A stretch of 64,000 nt of DNA from Planctomycetota bacterium (GTDB lineage: Bacteria > Planctomycetota > UBA1135 > GCA-002686595), in the NCBI GenBank assembly GCA_016795205.1, contig JAEUHZ010000072.1, positions 1 through 64,000 on the forward strand, read 5' to 3'. The position numbers and the translations under genes were made by a program. The notes under the pieces were generated by a model that was not told the origin of the DNA, did not search any database, and saw only the letters and a program-made list of their open reading frames with translations. Positions 1-8,873 of this stretch are shown one piece after another. Numbering within the stretch: position 1 is the first letter of the stretch; the number at the start of each line of letters is the position of its first letter.

Positions 1-141
1 ACGCTCTACCGCAACTACGTGCGCGAGCGCAGCCACTACTTCCGGCGTGAGTCCTCGGCGGAGGCCGCCGGCGTCGCTCGGCGCCGTGTCAGCGCGCGCG
101 AGCTGCTCGCCTGGCGCGGGGTCCTCCCCGCAGGAGTCTGA
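1..141 (+). CDS. C-terminal 46 residues of an unidentified protein (cut by window edge)
   Basis: The window opens inside a reading frame that stays open until a TGA at 139-141. The visible tail is basic and aromatic, with RNYVRERSHYFRRE early and ELLAWRG near the end. Composition and the following non-coding gap support a real gene end. The tail vaguely recalls C-termini of some DDE transposases, but no catalytic motif is visible, so no function is assigned. The next gene on the opposite strand ends at 230, making this a convergent junction. Confidence 0.45.
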   Translation, partial: TLYRNYVRERSHYFRRESSAEAAGVARRRVSARELLAWRGVLPAGV

Positions 142-229
142 GGCGGATCGCGCTTTGGATGCTCGTCAGGAACGGGTCCCGATCGAGTCCCTAGGTCCAG
201 CGAACGGGGTCAGCTTCCGGCCGGGGCGT

Positions 230-1969
230 TCAGCCTCCGAAGTAGCGCGCTGCCAGGATCTGCCGCAGCGCCGCTTGCGCGGCGTCCCCCGCCGGCGTGC
301 CGCACGACGACGCGGCCTCGAAGGGGTCGACCCAGCCGGCGCCGTCGAAGACCTGGAAGACCTCCTCTGGAGGCCAAGCGGCACAGGGCCAAGACAGTGT
401 CGAGCAGCCAGGTTCGACACCGACCACGCGGCGCACGTACTTGAACCCGTCGGCGCCCAGGATGGCGCGCTCGTACTTGACCGTGCCGCCCGGTGCGCAG
501 GGCGTCCAGGCGTCCGTCGCGGTCTCGTAGCGCATCCCGTTGCGCGCGGCCACCTCGGTGTACACCTCGCCGCGGTCGAGGCCGGGCAGGGGTCCAGCGG
601 GTGTCGTGAGTCGTCGCCGGAAGGAGCGCCCGTCGATCTCCGCCGCGGGCACGAGCGCGCTGACCTCGGCGCGGCAGCACTCGAGCACCGTGGGCCACAG
701 GTCGACCACGCTGACCAGGGCCTCGCAGGTGCCAGCGCTCGCCACGCCGCGTCCCGCCACGATCAGCGGCACGCGCACCCCGAGCTCGTAGACCGACCGC
801 TTCGCGTGGCGCGGAGGGAAGGGTGCCGCGTGCAGGCCGTACGCTCCGGGATCCTGCGTCGCGGAGAGCACGTGGTCGGGCGTGCCGTTGTCGCCGACGA
901 CGAAGACGATCGTGTCGTCGAGCAGCTCCGGCTGCCCCGGGCTCTCGAGCACGACGCGCCCGATCAGCGCGTCCACGGCCTCGAGGGTCGCGCGAAACAC
1001 GAGCCGTGCCGCGCGGCTCCCGGTCTGCTGGTCCACGGTCGGGTCGCAGGACACGACGCCGTCGACCATCAGGCCCTCCTGCGCGATCCCGGCCAGCACG
1101 AGCTCGCTCCAGGTCTCGGGAGACACGAGCGCCTGGGGCGGGACCTGGAACGGTTGATGGGGCGGGTTCAAGGACACGACCGCCAGGAACGGCCGTCCTT
1201 CCGGATCGGCGCGGACCGTGTCGATCCACTGTCGCGCGTCGAGTGCTGCGATCTCGGCGTCCCATGCGCCGACCCAGCGCGACGTCGTGGCCGCGCAACC
1301 CTCGGGCGACTCGCGCGCGTCGACGCGCTGCCAGTCGAAGTGGTGTCCAGCCTGGCCCTCGTTGTTGCGCAGATGTCCCTGGAACAGCTCGAAACCCTGG
1401 CGAATCGGATGGCACAGATCATCGAGCGCACCGGCCAGGTGCCACTTGCCGAAGGCGCCGCGTGCGTAGCGCGTCGGCTGCGGGAACGTCGCATCGCGCA
1501 GCGCCTCGGCCAGCGTGACCTCCGCCTCGGGCAGCGCATAGCCGCCCGGGAAGTGCGGCGGGATCGGGGTCTGGCCCTCCTGCGCGCACTGCGGATCGCC
1601 GACGGGACAGCAGGCGGTGAGTCCCAGCGGCACCGTGCCCGGCGGACATGGACCGGGCGTCTCGGACAGGTGGAGCATGCCGGTGCGGAAGCCGTGGCGG
1701 CCCGTGAGCAGCATCGCGCGGCTCGGGCTGCACAGCGGCGCGGCCCATGCGCGCTGGAACAGGACGCCGCGCGCGCGCAGGTGATCCAGGATCGGCGTGC
1801 GCGCGTGCGCTTCGCCCCAGGCCGTGGGGATCCCGTACGCCGCGAGCTGATCGATGCCCGCGTCGTCGAGGATCACGACGACGACGTTCGGCGCAGCCAG
1901 CGGCTGGGGCAGCGCGCGGGCGTGCGGCCACTGCGCCGCGAGCGCTGCGAGGGCGAGGAGGGGGAGCAT
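230..1969 (-). CDS. Secreted sulfatase (arylsulfatase family)
   Basis: This is a 579-residue sulfatase of the alkaline-phosphatase superfamily, which hydrolyses sulfate esters after conversion of an active-site Cys or Ser to formylglycine. A hydrophobic N-terminus (about residues 1-20) looks like a signal peptide. The metal-binding pair Asp35-Asp36 lies in VVVVILDD. Cys80 in CSPSR is the formylglycine site and shows this is a Cys-type enzyme needing an anaerobic or FGE-type maturase. A later GDNGTP motif supplies further metal ligands. Length matches the family. Such enzymes are abundant in Planctomycetota, where they desulfate polysaccharides. The substrate cannot be read from sequence, and no carbohydrate-utilisation genes adjoin it. 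It is a single gene with 102 nt to its upstream neighbour ilvA. Confidence 0.9.
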   Translation of the reverse strand: MLPLLALAALAAQWPHARALPQPLAAPNVVVVILDDAGIDQLAAYGIPTAWGEAHARTPILDHLRARGVLFQRAWAAPLCSPSRAMLLTGRHGFRTGMLHLSETPGPCPPGTVPLGLTACCPVGDPQCAQEGQTPIPPHFPGGYALPEAEVTLAEALRDATFPQPTRYARGAFGKWHLAGALDDLCHPIRQGFELFQGHLRNNEGQAGHHFDWQRVDARESPEGCAATTSRWVGAWDAEIAALDARQWIDTVRADPEGRPFLAVVSLNPPHQPFQVPPQALVSPETWSELVLAGIAQEGLMVDGVVSCDPTVDQQTGSRAARLVFRATLEAVDALIGRVVLESPGQPELLDDTIVFVVGDNGTPDHVLSATQDPGAYGLHAAPFPPRHAKRSVYELGVRVPLIVAGRGVASAGTCEALVSVVDLWPTVLECCRAEVSALVPAAEIDGRSFRRRLTTPAGPLPGLDRGEVYTEVAARNGMRYETATDAWTPCAPGGTVKYERAILGADGFKYVRRVVGVEPGCSTLSWPCAAWPPEEVFQVFDGAGWVDPFEAASSCGTPAGDAAQAALRQILAARYFGG

Positions 1970-2071
1970 GGGGCCGCGCCGGGGGCAGGCGGGCGGGGGG
2001 GGAGGCTGGGGGAGCCAACTGGAATCCTATCCCCCCCCGGCGATTCCGGCGCGCAACGCCGGGCGTGGCCT

Positions 2072-3304
2072 TCAGCCGCCCGGGGTCGTGAACCCGGCGG
2101 CGCGCAGCGCGGCGTCGAGCTGGTGCCCGGCCTCCGAGCGGCGCGTCTCGACCACCAGGTCGATGTCGACGAAACCCAAGGGCACCTGCCAGCCGGTGCG
2201 CAGGTGCTGCACGTCGAGCACGTTGCATTGGTTGTGGGCCACGATCCCCACGAGGCGCGCGAGTTGGCCGGGCGTGTCCGCCACCCGCACGCGGACGTGG
2301 TGGATGCGGCCGGCGCGCTCCAGGCCGTTCTCCAGGATGCGCGCGATCAGGTTCAGGTCGATGTTGCCGCCCGAGATGACGCTGGCGACGCGGCGCGCGC
2401 CGCCGACCTTGCGCGCCAGGATGGCTGCCACGCCGGCGACTCCGGCAGCCTCGGCGACCACCTTGCTCTTCTCCATCGTCTGCACGACCGCGTCGACGAT
2501 CTCGTCTTCCTCGACGGTGACGCACTCGTCCACCGTGCGCCGGATGATGTCCAGCGTGATCGTCCCCGTCACGCCGACCCGGATCCCGTCGGCGATCGTC
2601 TGTGGGGCCGCGACGCGTGCCGGTGACCCGGTCCGGAAGGCCGTGACCGTGGGCGCCGCGCCCGCGGCCTGCACGCCGATCACGCGCGTCGACGGCGAGC
2701 GCGCCTTGATCGCGAGGGCCATGCCCGCGGCCAGCCCGCCGCCGCCGATCGGGACGACCACGGCGTCGAGGCCCTCGGCGTCCTCCAGGAGCTCGATGCC
2801 GATCGTGCCCTGGCCGATCAGGATCGCTTCGTCGTCGAAGGGGTGCACGAGCGTGGCGCCGCGCTCGGTCGCGATCTCGCCCGCGCGCGTCTGCGCCTCG
2901 TCGTAGCTCGCGCCGTGGAGCACGACCTCGGCGCCGTAGCCTTCCGTGCGCTGGATCTTGACGATCGGCGTAGCGAGCGGCATGACGATCGTCGCGCGCG
3001 CGCCTGCCAGCCGCGCGGCCAGCGCGACGCCTTGCGCGTGATTGCCGGCCGACGCCGCGACGAGCCCGCGCTCCAGCCGCTCGCGCGGCAGAGAGAGCAC
3101 CTTGTTCAACGCACCGCGGATCTTGAAGGAGCCCGTGCGCTGCAGGTTCTCGAGCTTGAGCCAGACCTCCTGGCCCGTCGCCTCGCTCAGGGAGTGCGAG
3201 AACACCGTCGGCGTGCGTCGCACGTAGGGCGCGAGGCGCTCGGCCGCGCGACGCAGCTCGGGCAGGGCGGTCTCGGGCGTCAGTCGGATCGTCGCGGTGT
3301 CCAC
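2072..3304 (-). CDS. ilvA: Threonine ammonia-lyase with C-terminal ACT domain
   Basis: The 410-residue PLP enzyme deaminates threonine to 2-oxobutanoate, the first step of isoleucine synthesis or threonine catabolism. Lys61 in GSFKIRGA is the Schiff-base lysine. PIGGGGLAAG is the phosphate-binding glycine loop. A single ACT-like domain occupies roughly residues 335-405, which fits the short form of the enzyme (about 400 residues) rather than the 510-residue E. coli IlvA with two regulatory domains. The start is GTG at 3304; no better upstream start is visible. Whether it is biosynthetic or catabolic cannot be decided, because no other isoleucine genes are present. The single ACT domain suggests allosteric control by an amino acid. 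Confidence 0.9.
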   Translation of the reverse strand: MDTATIRLTPETALPELRRAAERLAPYVRRTPTVFSHSLSEATGQEVWLKLENLQRTGSFKIRGALNKVLSLPRERLERGLVAASAGNHAQGVALAARLAGARATIVMPLATPIVKIQRTEGYGAEVVLHGASYDEAQTRAGEIATERGATLVHPFDDEAILIGQGTIGIELLEDAEGLDAVVVPIGGGGLAAGMALAIKARSPSTRVIGVQAAGAAPTVTAFRTGSPARVAAPQTIADGIRVGVTGTITLDIIRRTVDECVTVEEDEIVDAVVQTMEKSKVVAEAAGVAGVAAILARKVGGARRVASVISGGNIDLNLIARILENGLERAGRIHHVRVRVADTPGQLARLVGIVAHNQCNVLDVQHLRTGWQVPLGFVDIDLVVETRRSEAGHQLDAALRAAGFTTPGG

Positions 3305-3319
3305 GGGCGATCCGGCATC

Positions 3320-3478
3320 CTACCTGCCGGCGCCCGCGCGCGACCGGGCGCGGCGGCAACGGTCGCTGCACCAGCGCACGTGCTCCCAGTCGCGAGCCCA
3401 CTTCCGTCGCCACACGAACGGGCGCCCGCACGCAGCGCACGTCTTGCGGGGCAGGTGCTCCTTCTCGACGCCCTTCAC
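3320..3478 (-). CDS. DUF2256 small zinc-ribbon-like protein
   Basis: This 52-residue protein starts at GTG 3478, whose first bases overlap the TGA of the upstream flavoprotein (GTGA), so the two are translationally coupled. It carries the DUF2256 signature: [15 protein letters not shown] and WCSDRC, giving two Cys pairs (CxxC and CxxxC) likely to bind one zinc ion. DUF2256 proteins are about 50-60 residues long and have no established function. They often sit next to flavoprotein or cryptochrome/photolyase genes, which matches this context. A longer in-frame start at 3562 would add a basic stretch coded inside the upstream gene and is less likely. Confidence 0.8.
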   Translation of the reverse strand: MKGVEKEHLPRKTCAACGRPFVWRRKWARDWEHVRWCSDRCRRARSRAGAGR

Positions 3479-4521
3479 GTGCCCACTCGCAGCGCGTCCG
3501 CGAGCGCGGTGCCCGAGAGCCAGGCGCCTTCGATGCGCGGCCCGCCCAGCGCGTCGCCGCACACGGCGATCCCCAGGTCGTCATCGAAGAGGTACGGCTC
3601 GTCGAGCGCGGGCTCCGGCGTCGCGTGGCGCCACAGGTGCCCCGTCGCGATTCGCACGGAGGGCAGGGGGGCGCCGAGGGCCCCGGCCAGCGCGTCGAGG
3701 AGCAGCGCGACGGCGCGCTCCGGCGCCAGCGCCGCGCGGGCCTCGCTCCAATCCGGCGCGGCGTGCAGGATCCAGCGCTCGCCCGGCGCGCGCTCGGGCT
3801 TCGAGGCCTCGCGGGCGATCCAGGCCAGCGGCGAGCCAGGCACGAACGCGCCGTCGAGCTCGACCGGCAGCGCGCGCTCGAACTCGGCCAGCACGGCCCA
3901 GCAGGGTCGCACACGCGCCGCCGCGAGGCGTGTCGCGAGCGCTGGGGCCGCACCACGCAGGAGCTCCGCGGACTGCGGCGGGGGAGCGCTCACGACGACG
4001 CGCGCGAAGGGCCCGAGCTCCGCACCGCTCGCGAGCGCCAACCGCCACGCGCCGGGCGCTCCGCTGAGGCGGGTCACGCGCTCGCCGCAGCGCACGTCGA
4101 GCCCACGCGCCAGGTGCCGCGCGACGGCGTGCATGCCCGGCACGCCCACGAAGCGGCGCGTTCCGCCGGAGCTGGCCGTCGCCTGACCGTGCGCGAGCAC
4201 GCCGATCCGCCCGTGCCACTCCGCGACGACGCCCGCCCGCCTCCAGCTCTCGACCTCGCGCGCGAAGCGCGGGTCGCGCGCCGTGAGGTACTGCGCCCCG
4301 TGGTCGAACGCCGCCGCGCCCTCGCCACGGGTCGAAGCGCGGCCCCCCGGGCGGCGGCCCTTGTCGATCACGACGACGGCGGCCGCGCTCGCGGCCGTGC
4401 GGCGGGCGAGCGCGAGGCCGGAGATGCCGGCGCCGACGACGGCGGTCGCACCGCGCTCGACGCGGGCTCCTCGCGCGCGGGAGCGATCCTCCGCTGCCGT
4501 CACGTTGCGCATCGCACGCAC
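3475..4521 (-). CDS. Renalase-like FAD-dependent oxidoreductase
   Basis: The 348-residue protein has an N-terminal Rossmann FAD motif ([15 protein letters not shown], about residues 26-40) followed by [13 protein letters not shown], the second FAD contact, and [13 protein letters not shown]. This pattern is typical of the renalase-like amine-oxidase-fold family (COG3380), whose members oxidise aberrant dihydronicotinamides or small amines. The closing segment, [26 protein letters not shown] in outline, carries the C-terminal FAD-contacting GD motif. A Met three residues downstream is an alternative start. The gene is co-transcribed with the DUF2256 gene and divergent from the hydrolase at 4750. 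The substrate is unknown. Confidence 0.8.
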   Translation of the reverse strand: MRAMRNVTAAEDRSRARGARVERGATAVVGAGISGLALARRTAASAAAVVVIDKGRRPGGRASTRGEGAAAFDHGAQYLTARDPRFAREVESWRRAGVVAEWHGRIGVLAHGQATASSGGTRRFVGVPGMHAVARHLARGLDVRCGERVTRLSGAPGAWRLALASGAELGPFARVVVSAPPPQSAELLRGAAPALATRLAAARVRPCWAVLAEFERALPVELDGAFVPGSPLAWIAREASKPERAPGERWILHAAPDWSEARAALAPERAVALLLDALAGALGAPLPSVRIATGHLWRHATPEPALDEPYLFDDDLGIAVCGDALGGPRIEGAWLSGTALADALRVGT

Positions 4522-4749
4522 CTACGACGCGGCGTGCAGGCAGGATGCAGCGCGCGCCGGGGCGCACCCCGGGCCGGCGGATCCACGGCGGCTCTCGCGC
4601 CCGAAGGCCGCTCGGGGGCGCGGCCCCGACGCGCCCGATTCTCCACCTCCGCATCCGCCGCGGGCCTGGAGGCGTACAAGCCCAGGTTGCCAGCCCGGCG
4701 CCGGACACCGAGCCGCCGGAGACGCGCGGCAGCGCCCACGAAGAGTGCC
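4522..4749. promoter_or_regulatory. Divergent intergenic region
   Basis: These 228 bases separate the minus-strand flavoprotein from the plus-strand hydrolase, so both promoters must lie here. The sequence is extremely GC-rich and no clear -35/-10 pair can be picked out. Confidence 0.4.
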
Positions 4750-5748
4750 ATGCGCCGCATCCTCATCACCCTGTTCGTCCTGGCCGCCCTGGGCTGCGGG
4801 CTCTGCGTCGTGGGAGGCTGCTCGTCGATGAAGAAGTCCGAGGTCGAGTCGCGCCTCTTGGCGCTGGCGAAGAACCAGCCCATCCGGGAAGCCGGGCTGC
4901 GCGTGAAGAGCGGCGAGGCGGTGATCGGAGGCGTGCGTCTGCCGGTCGAGTACCGCTGGCACGCAGCGGGCACGAGTGGCCCCGTCGTCGTCCTCGTGCA
5001 CGGCACGCCCAGCTCGCTGGTGTCATGGACCGAGGTCGTGCACGGCGGACCCGGATACGCCGGCTTGGCGCAAAGCTGCCGCGTTCTGGCGCTGGACGTG
5101 GTGGGCCACGGCACCACCCGCACGGAGCTCGATGCGTACTCCTTCCAGAAGTGCGCGGACTGGGTCGCGGGGTTCCTCGACCTGCTGGAGCTCACGGACG
5201 TGACGCTCGTCGGCCAGAGCTACGGCGGGGAGTTTGCCTGGCGCGCGGCGCTCGACCGACCCGAGCGCGTCTCGCGCGTGGTCCTGATGAGCAGCTCGGG
5301 CTTCCCGCGCCGCGACGACGAGTGGCTGCCCGAGGAGGTCAAGATGCGCGAGCTGTCGCTGGCGAAGTTCGGCTGGCTCCTGAACTCGCGCGAGCGACTG
5401 CGTCCCGCGCTGGACCTGCACTTCGCACAGCCCAGCCCCGACGAGCGCATCGAGGAGTACTTCCTCGTGTGCGAGAACTCGGACAACTGGCGCGCGATGA
5501 TCGACCTGGCGCGCGACGAGAACGGCGCGCGCTCCGGGGACCTCGCACGCCTGACGCAACCCTGCCTGCTCCTGTGGGGCGAGCGCGACGTGGCCTACCG
5601 GCCCGAGCGCTTCGGCCAGCTCTTCGCGGACACGATCCCGAGAGCGCGCTGGTCGCCCGTGCCGGGCGCGGGCCACTACCCGCACGAGGAGCAGCCGGCC
5701 CTCGTGGCGCGCGCGATCGCGCAGTTCGCACAGGAGGGAGCGCGATGA
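4750..5748 (+). CDS. Alpha/beta-hydrolase, probable lipoprotein
   Basis: The 332-residue protein begins with a hydrophobic segment ending in VVGGC (Cys24), a plausible lipobox placing it on the periplasmic face of a membrane. The hydrolase fold follows: HGTPSS near the oxyanion hole, nucleophile Ser in VGQSYGGEF, acid Asp in LWGERDVAY and His in GAGHYPHEE. The class covers esterases, haloperoxidases and meta-cleavage hydrolases, so the substrate is not assigned. The start at 4750 was chosen because it opens the signal sequence; the frame stays open far upstream but only as a GC artefact. The stop overlaps the next start (ATGA). Confidence 0.85.
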   Translation: MRRILITLFVLAALGCGLCVVGGCSSMKKSEVESRLLALAKNQPIREAGLRVKSGEAVIGGVRLPVEYRWHAAGTSGPVVVLVHGTPSSLVSWTEVVHGGPGYAGLAQSCRVLALDVVGHGTTRTELDAYSFQKCADWVAGFLDLLELTDVTLVGQSYGGEFAWRAALDRPERVSRVVLMSSSGFPRRDDEWLPEEVKMRELSLAKFGWLLNSRERLRPALDLHFAQPSPDERIEEYFLVCENSDNWRAMIDLARDENGARSGDLARLTQPCLLLWGERDVAYRPERFGQLFADTIPRARWSPVPGAGHYPHEEQPALVARAIAQFAQEGAR

Positions 5749-6818
5749 TCGCCGCGCTGATCCTGGCGGCGACCCCGACCGTCGCGAGCCCCGCGGATCC
5801 GCCGCGCTGGAGGCCCCGCGAGGCGACGTGGGCGGAGTTGCAGCGCACGACGTTCGACCTGGCGTACCTGCTGCCCGATGACCTCGAGTTCGCCCCGGGC
5901 GGTGGTGGCGCCGCCGTCGACCTGGCGCGCGAGATGCGCCAGCTCTCGGCCGAGGTCTACGCCGCCCGCCCGGACCTCGCCGGGGCGCCGCGCTCGTTCG
6001 GCGACGTCGTCCAGGCCTGGCGCGCGGCGCCGGACGCGGGGGCGCGCCGGCGCGTGCTCGCAGACCTCCCTGCGGCCAACCCCGCGCTCGCGAGCGGCGT
6101 CGCGGCCTGGGCCGAGGCGCTCTTGTGCGACGAGCGCTTCCGCGCGCGCTCGTGGGACCCCGATCGCGAGGATCCCTGCGACGGCTTCCTGTTCGCCCGG
6201 CCGTTCACGCTCGCGGGGCGCTCGGAGAAGGCCTGGCGCCGGCGCGACGGCGGCGATCTCGTCCAGCAGGCCGCCGTGCTGGTCTTCGCCGACCTCGAAG
6301 CCATCAAGTCCGCGGAGAACGACTACGCCTCGTACCCGTCGCGTCCCGGCGCGAGCTACGAGCGCATCGGCCCGCTCGAGGGCACCTACCTTGCGGGCCG
6401 CGACCCGCTGGGCGCGCCGTTCTCGGCGCTGCGCATCCGGTTCGAGACCGACCTGCCATTCCCGTTCTCGTCCTTCACCTGTGATCTGCACGTGCTGAAC
6501 CGCGTCGACGAGCGCGGCCGGCTCGTGTGCGACGTCTACTCGACGAGCAGGGACTTCCATTGGCTCGTGGGCCGTGACTACTACTTCCCGGTGCGCACCA
6601 GCGCCGGCGAGTTCGTGGCCATGCTCGTCGTTCGGCGCTACGGCTTCGACCTGCGCGGCGTGCCCGACGGGGACGCCGCGCGCCGGGCAGCGCTGCGCTC
6701 CAGCCTGGGCGGTCTGCGACGCGCGGCCGAAGACACCTACCGGGCCTACGGCGGCCCGCCGCGCACGGTGGAGGGGCGCTTCCCGGACTTCGAGGTGCTC
6801 GGGAAGCCGCAGCGCTGA
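5745..6818 (+). CDS. Conserved hypothetical exported protein (possible START-like fold)
   Basis: This 357-residue protein is not recognised with certainty. A short hydrophobic N-terminus with an AAT..ASPA region looks like a cleavable signal. The body has an alpha-rich part (about 40-130) and a C-terminal half with alternating strands (DLPFPFSSFTCDLHVLNRV, DVYSTSRDFHWLVGRDYY) that might be a START/SRPBCC-type lipid-binding fold. That is inference from pattern only. ATGA overlap with the upstream hydrolase implies a two-gene operon, so the pair may process and bind the same hydrophobic ligand. A SOUL protein gene follows 33 nt downstream and may be co-transcribed. Confidence 0.6.
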   Translation: MIAALILAATPTVASPADPPRWRPREATWAELQRTTFDLAYLLPDDLEFAPGGGGAAVDLAREMRQLSAEVYAARPDLAGAPRSFGDVVQAWRAAPDAGARRRVLADLPAANPALASGVAAWAEALLCDERFRARSWDPDREDPCDGFLFARPFTLAGRSEKAWRRRDGGDLVQQAAVLVFADLEAIKSAENDYASYPSRPGASYERIGPLEGTYLAGRDPLGAPFSALRIRFETDLPFPFSSFTCDLHVLNRVDERGRLVCDVYSTSRDFHWLVGRDYYFPVRTSAGEFVAMLVVRRYGFDLRGVPDGDAARRAALRSSLGGLRRAAEDTYRAYGGPPRTVEGRFPDFEVLGKPQR

Positions 6819-6851
6819 ATCGGGCCGGAGCGCGCCGCGCGTACCCCAGTC

Positions 6852-7679
6852 ATGCTCCCTGCTGCCGCGATCGTCGTCCTGCTCCAGCTTCCTGCAACCA
6901 CGGCCCCCGCGCCCGAGCTGCGCGCCGCAGCCGCGCGCCGGGTCGAGGCCGCGCTCGCGGTCGTGCGCTCCCAGGAGCCGGAGCTCACGGAGGACCAGCG
7001 TGCGGCCGCTCTGCGCGCGGCGGTGCGTGAGGCGGCGGGCCTCCTGGGCCAGGACTCGCTGAACGCCGCCCGGCTGGCAGGGCTGGCGGAGTCCCAGGGG
7101 ACGCTCGCCGCGCTGCGCCGCGAGGCTCGGGCGATCGCCACCGACCTCGTGTTCACGCCGCGGGTCGAGGCGCCGCGCCCGCCCGGCTTCCCCGCCGCGA
7201 CGCCGGTCGGCGAGATCGCGCTCCTCGACCACGGCCCGTGTCGGCTGGCGCGCGTCCCCTCGGGGCGCGGGCTCCGCGGCGAGCAGGGTGCGTTCTGGAA
7301 GCTCTTCCGGCACATCGAGTCACGCCGGATCCCGATGACGGCCCCGGTCGAGATGACCTACGACGCCGCGGGGCGCGCCGAGCAGAGCATGGCCTTCCTC
7401 TATCCGTCGGCAGAGGTCGGCCGGGCCGGCGCGGCCGAGCCGGGCGTCGAGGTCGTCGACGTGCCGTCCGTGCGCGTCGCGAGCCTCGGCCTGCGCGGCG
7501 CCCGCACGGACCTGCGCATCCGCGAGGCCCGCGCGGCGCTGGACGCGTGGCTGGCGCTCCGGCCGGACTTGGAGGTCGCGGGGCCGATGCGGGTCATGGG
7601 CTGGAATGGGCCGATGACGCCGGCGGTGCGGAGCTACTTCGAGGCTCAGGTGCCGGTGAGGGCTGCTACCAGAGACTGA
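6852..7679 (+). CDS. SOUL heme-binding family protein, exported
   Basis: The 275-residue protein has a signal-like N-terminus (about 1-20), an Ala/Arg/Glu-rich helical segment to about residue 105, then a SOUL/HBP domain. Family hallmarks are the KLFRHIESRRIPMTAPVEM stretch and later AFLYPSAEVG and VASLGLRGARTD. SOUL proteins bind heme or related tetrapyrroles weakly; bacterial roles are largely unknown. The lone helical extension is unusual. The stop codon lies inside the left arm of an inverted repeat at 7668-7805. Confidence 0.75.
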   Translation: MLPAAAIVVLLQLPATTAPAPELRAAAARRVEAALAVVRSQEPELTEDQRAAALRAAVREAAGLLGQDSLNAARLAGLAESQGTLAALRREARAIATDLVFTPRVEAPRPPGFPAATPVGEIALLDHGPCRLARVPSGRGLRGEQGAFWKLFRHIESRRIPMTAPVEMTYDAAGRAEQSMAFLYPSAEVGRAGAAEPGVEVVDVPSVRVASLGLRGARTDLRIREARAALDAWLALRPDLEVAGPMRVMGWNGPMTPAVRSYFEAQVPVRAATRD

Positions 7680-7805
7680 CCCAGTTCGCTGGCAGTCCTG
7701 ACCGGAGGCTCCCTGCGCCCCTTCCCCGCGGAAAGTAGCCCCAATCCCTGGGGGGGCCGCTGACCGACACCCCCAAGAGGACAACGACCTGGGTCAGTCT
7801 CTCGT
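7668..7805. repeat. Inverted repeat (two 20-bp arms, 18/20 matching) between convergent genes
   Basis: The left arm (7668-7687) and right arm (7786-7805) are reverse complements at 18 of 20 positions, with the core AGAGACTGACCCAG. They enclose 98 nt that contain a weaker G/C-rich hairpin. The left arm covers the stop codon of the SOUL gene; the right arm ends just before the 3' end of the AlbA_2 gene. The arrangement resembles REP doublets (REPINs), and its core is similar to that of the palindrome at 26178-26292. It could also act as a bidirectional terminator. Confidence 0.7.
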
Positions 7806-7814
7806 GCGGGCTCC

Positions 7815-8498
7815 TCAGGGGATCGAGTAGGCACGCCGTGCCCCCGCCCCGTGCGCCACGAGCAGGCCGGCCCGCTCCAGGTCCGTGAAGGCGCGGCGGG
7901 CGCGTTGGCGGCCGATGTTGTGGGCGCGGGCGAAGGCATCGGCGGTCGCGTCGCCGCCCGGCCGACTGCCGGCGCGCTGCTCCACCCAGGAGAGCACGCT
8001 GCGCTCCAGCGCGCCCAAGCGCGGCTTCGAGGTGCGCCCGCGTTGCAGCGCGGCGAGGGTCGCGCCCGTCGCGGCGCGGTTGCTCGATCCGGCGCGCACG
8101 ACGATCTCGCGCGAGCCGTCGGCGCGCAGCACGGCGTGCGGGCGCCGCGGTGAGAGGGGCACGGAACACCACGCGATCGGGCGGTCGTGCACCGTGGTGA
8201 GCCCGCAGGCCACGTCGAGCGGCGGATCGATGACCTCGCGCGCGATCCGCCGCAGGCTGGCCAGCGTCTCGCGCGGGTGCGGTGCGCCCAGGATCTCCCC
8301 GTGGTCGCCGACGCCCACGAGCAGGATGCCGCCCCGCGTGTTCGCGAACGCGGCCAGCGAGCGCGCGGTCTTCTCGTCGCGCGGCAGCCCGCTCTTCCAC
8401 TCCAGGCGGCGCCCCTCGCGCTCCGCGGCCAGCGCGGCGACCTCCTCCGGGGTGAACTCCACGGTTGTCCCTGAGAAGTCGCCGCGGCAGACTCCCAT
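7815..8498 (-). CDS. AlbA_2 (Schlafen AAA_4-like) DNA/RNA-binding domain protein
   Basis: The 227-residue protein contains the AlbA_2 domain in its first 130 residues: RRLEWKSGLPRDE, then AFANTRGGILLVGVGDHGEI, the family's best-conserved stretch. The C-terminal part (about 145-227) looks like a winged-helix domain (AHNIGRQRARRAFTDLERAGLL), so the protein is probably a transcriptional regulator or nucleic-acid-binding protein. It is divergent from the 8531 gene with a 32-nt gap, which may therefore hold its target operator. Target genes are unknown. Confidence 0.75.
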   Translation of the reverse strand: MGVCRGDFSGTTVEFTPEEVAALAAEREGRRLEWKSGLPRDEKTARSLAAFANTRGGILLVGVGDHGEILGAPHPRETLASLRRIAREVIDPPLDVACGLTTVHDRPIAWCSVPLSPRRPHAVLRADGSREIVVRAGSSNRAATGATLAALQRGRTSKPRLGALERSVLSWVEQRAGSRPGGDATADAFARAHNIGRQRARRAFTDLERAGLLVAHGAGARRAYSIP

Positions 8499-8530
8499 GT
8501 CAAGCGACTGGGCCGCCCGGAGGAACTCAC

Positions 8531-8779
8531 ATGGAACTCGTGTACTCGATCCTGATCGGTCTGGGCGCGGGGTTCCTGGCCGGACAGCTCACGAAAGGGC
8601 GCGGCTTCGGCTGGATCGGAAATCTGATCGTCGGAGCGCTCGGAGCGCTCGTGGGGGGCTTCGTGTTCGGCCTCCTGGGGTTCGCGCCAGGCAACCTGCT
8701 CGGGAGGCTCGTGTCCGCGACCGTGGGCGCGGTCCTGCTCCTGTTCCTGCTCTCCGCGGCGACGAAGAAGCGCGCCTGA
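8531..8779 (+). CDS. GlsB/YeaQ/YmgE family small membrane protein
   Basis: The 82-residue protein has three hydrophobic helices rich in small residues (LIGLGAGFLAGQL, GNLIVGALGALVGGFVFGLLG, VSATVGAVLLLFLL), typical of the transglycosylase-associated GlsB/YeaQ family. These are inner-membrane proteins linked to general stress; no enzyme activity is proven. A GGAGG-like site about 8 nt upstream supports the start at 8531. Confidence 0.85.
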   Translation: MELVYSILIGLGAGFLAGQLTKGRGFGWIGNLIVGALGALVGGFVFGLLGFAPGNLLGRLVSATVGAVLLLFLLSAATKKRA

Positions 8780-8873
8780 GCCGGGATCCACGGCGGGCCT
8801 CAAGGCGGGGCGGGCCGGCCGACGATCGACGCTCCAATCGCGCTGGAGAGGCGCGAGCGAGGGGGAGTTCCGC

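Noticed and set aside
47..2626. 859-codon open frame on the plus strand
   Set aside because: It is antisense to the sulfatase and threonine dehydratase, has Arg-rich low-complexity translation and no domain; a GC-bias shadow.
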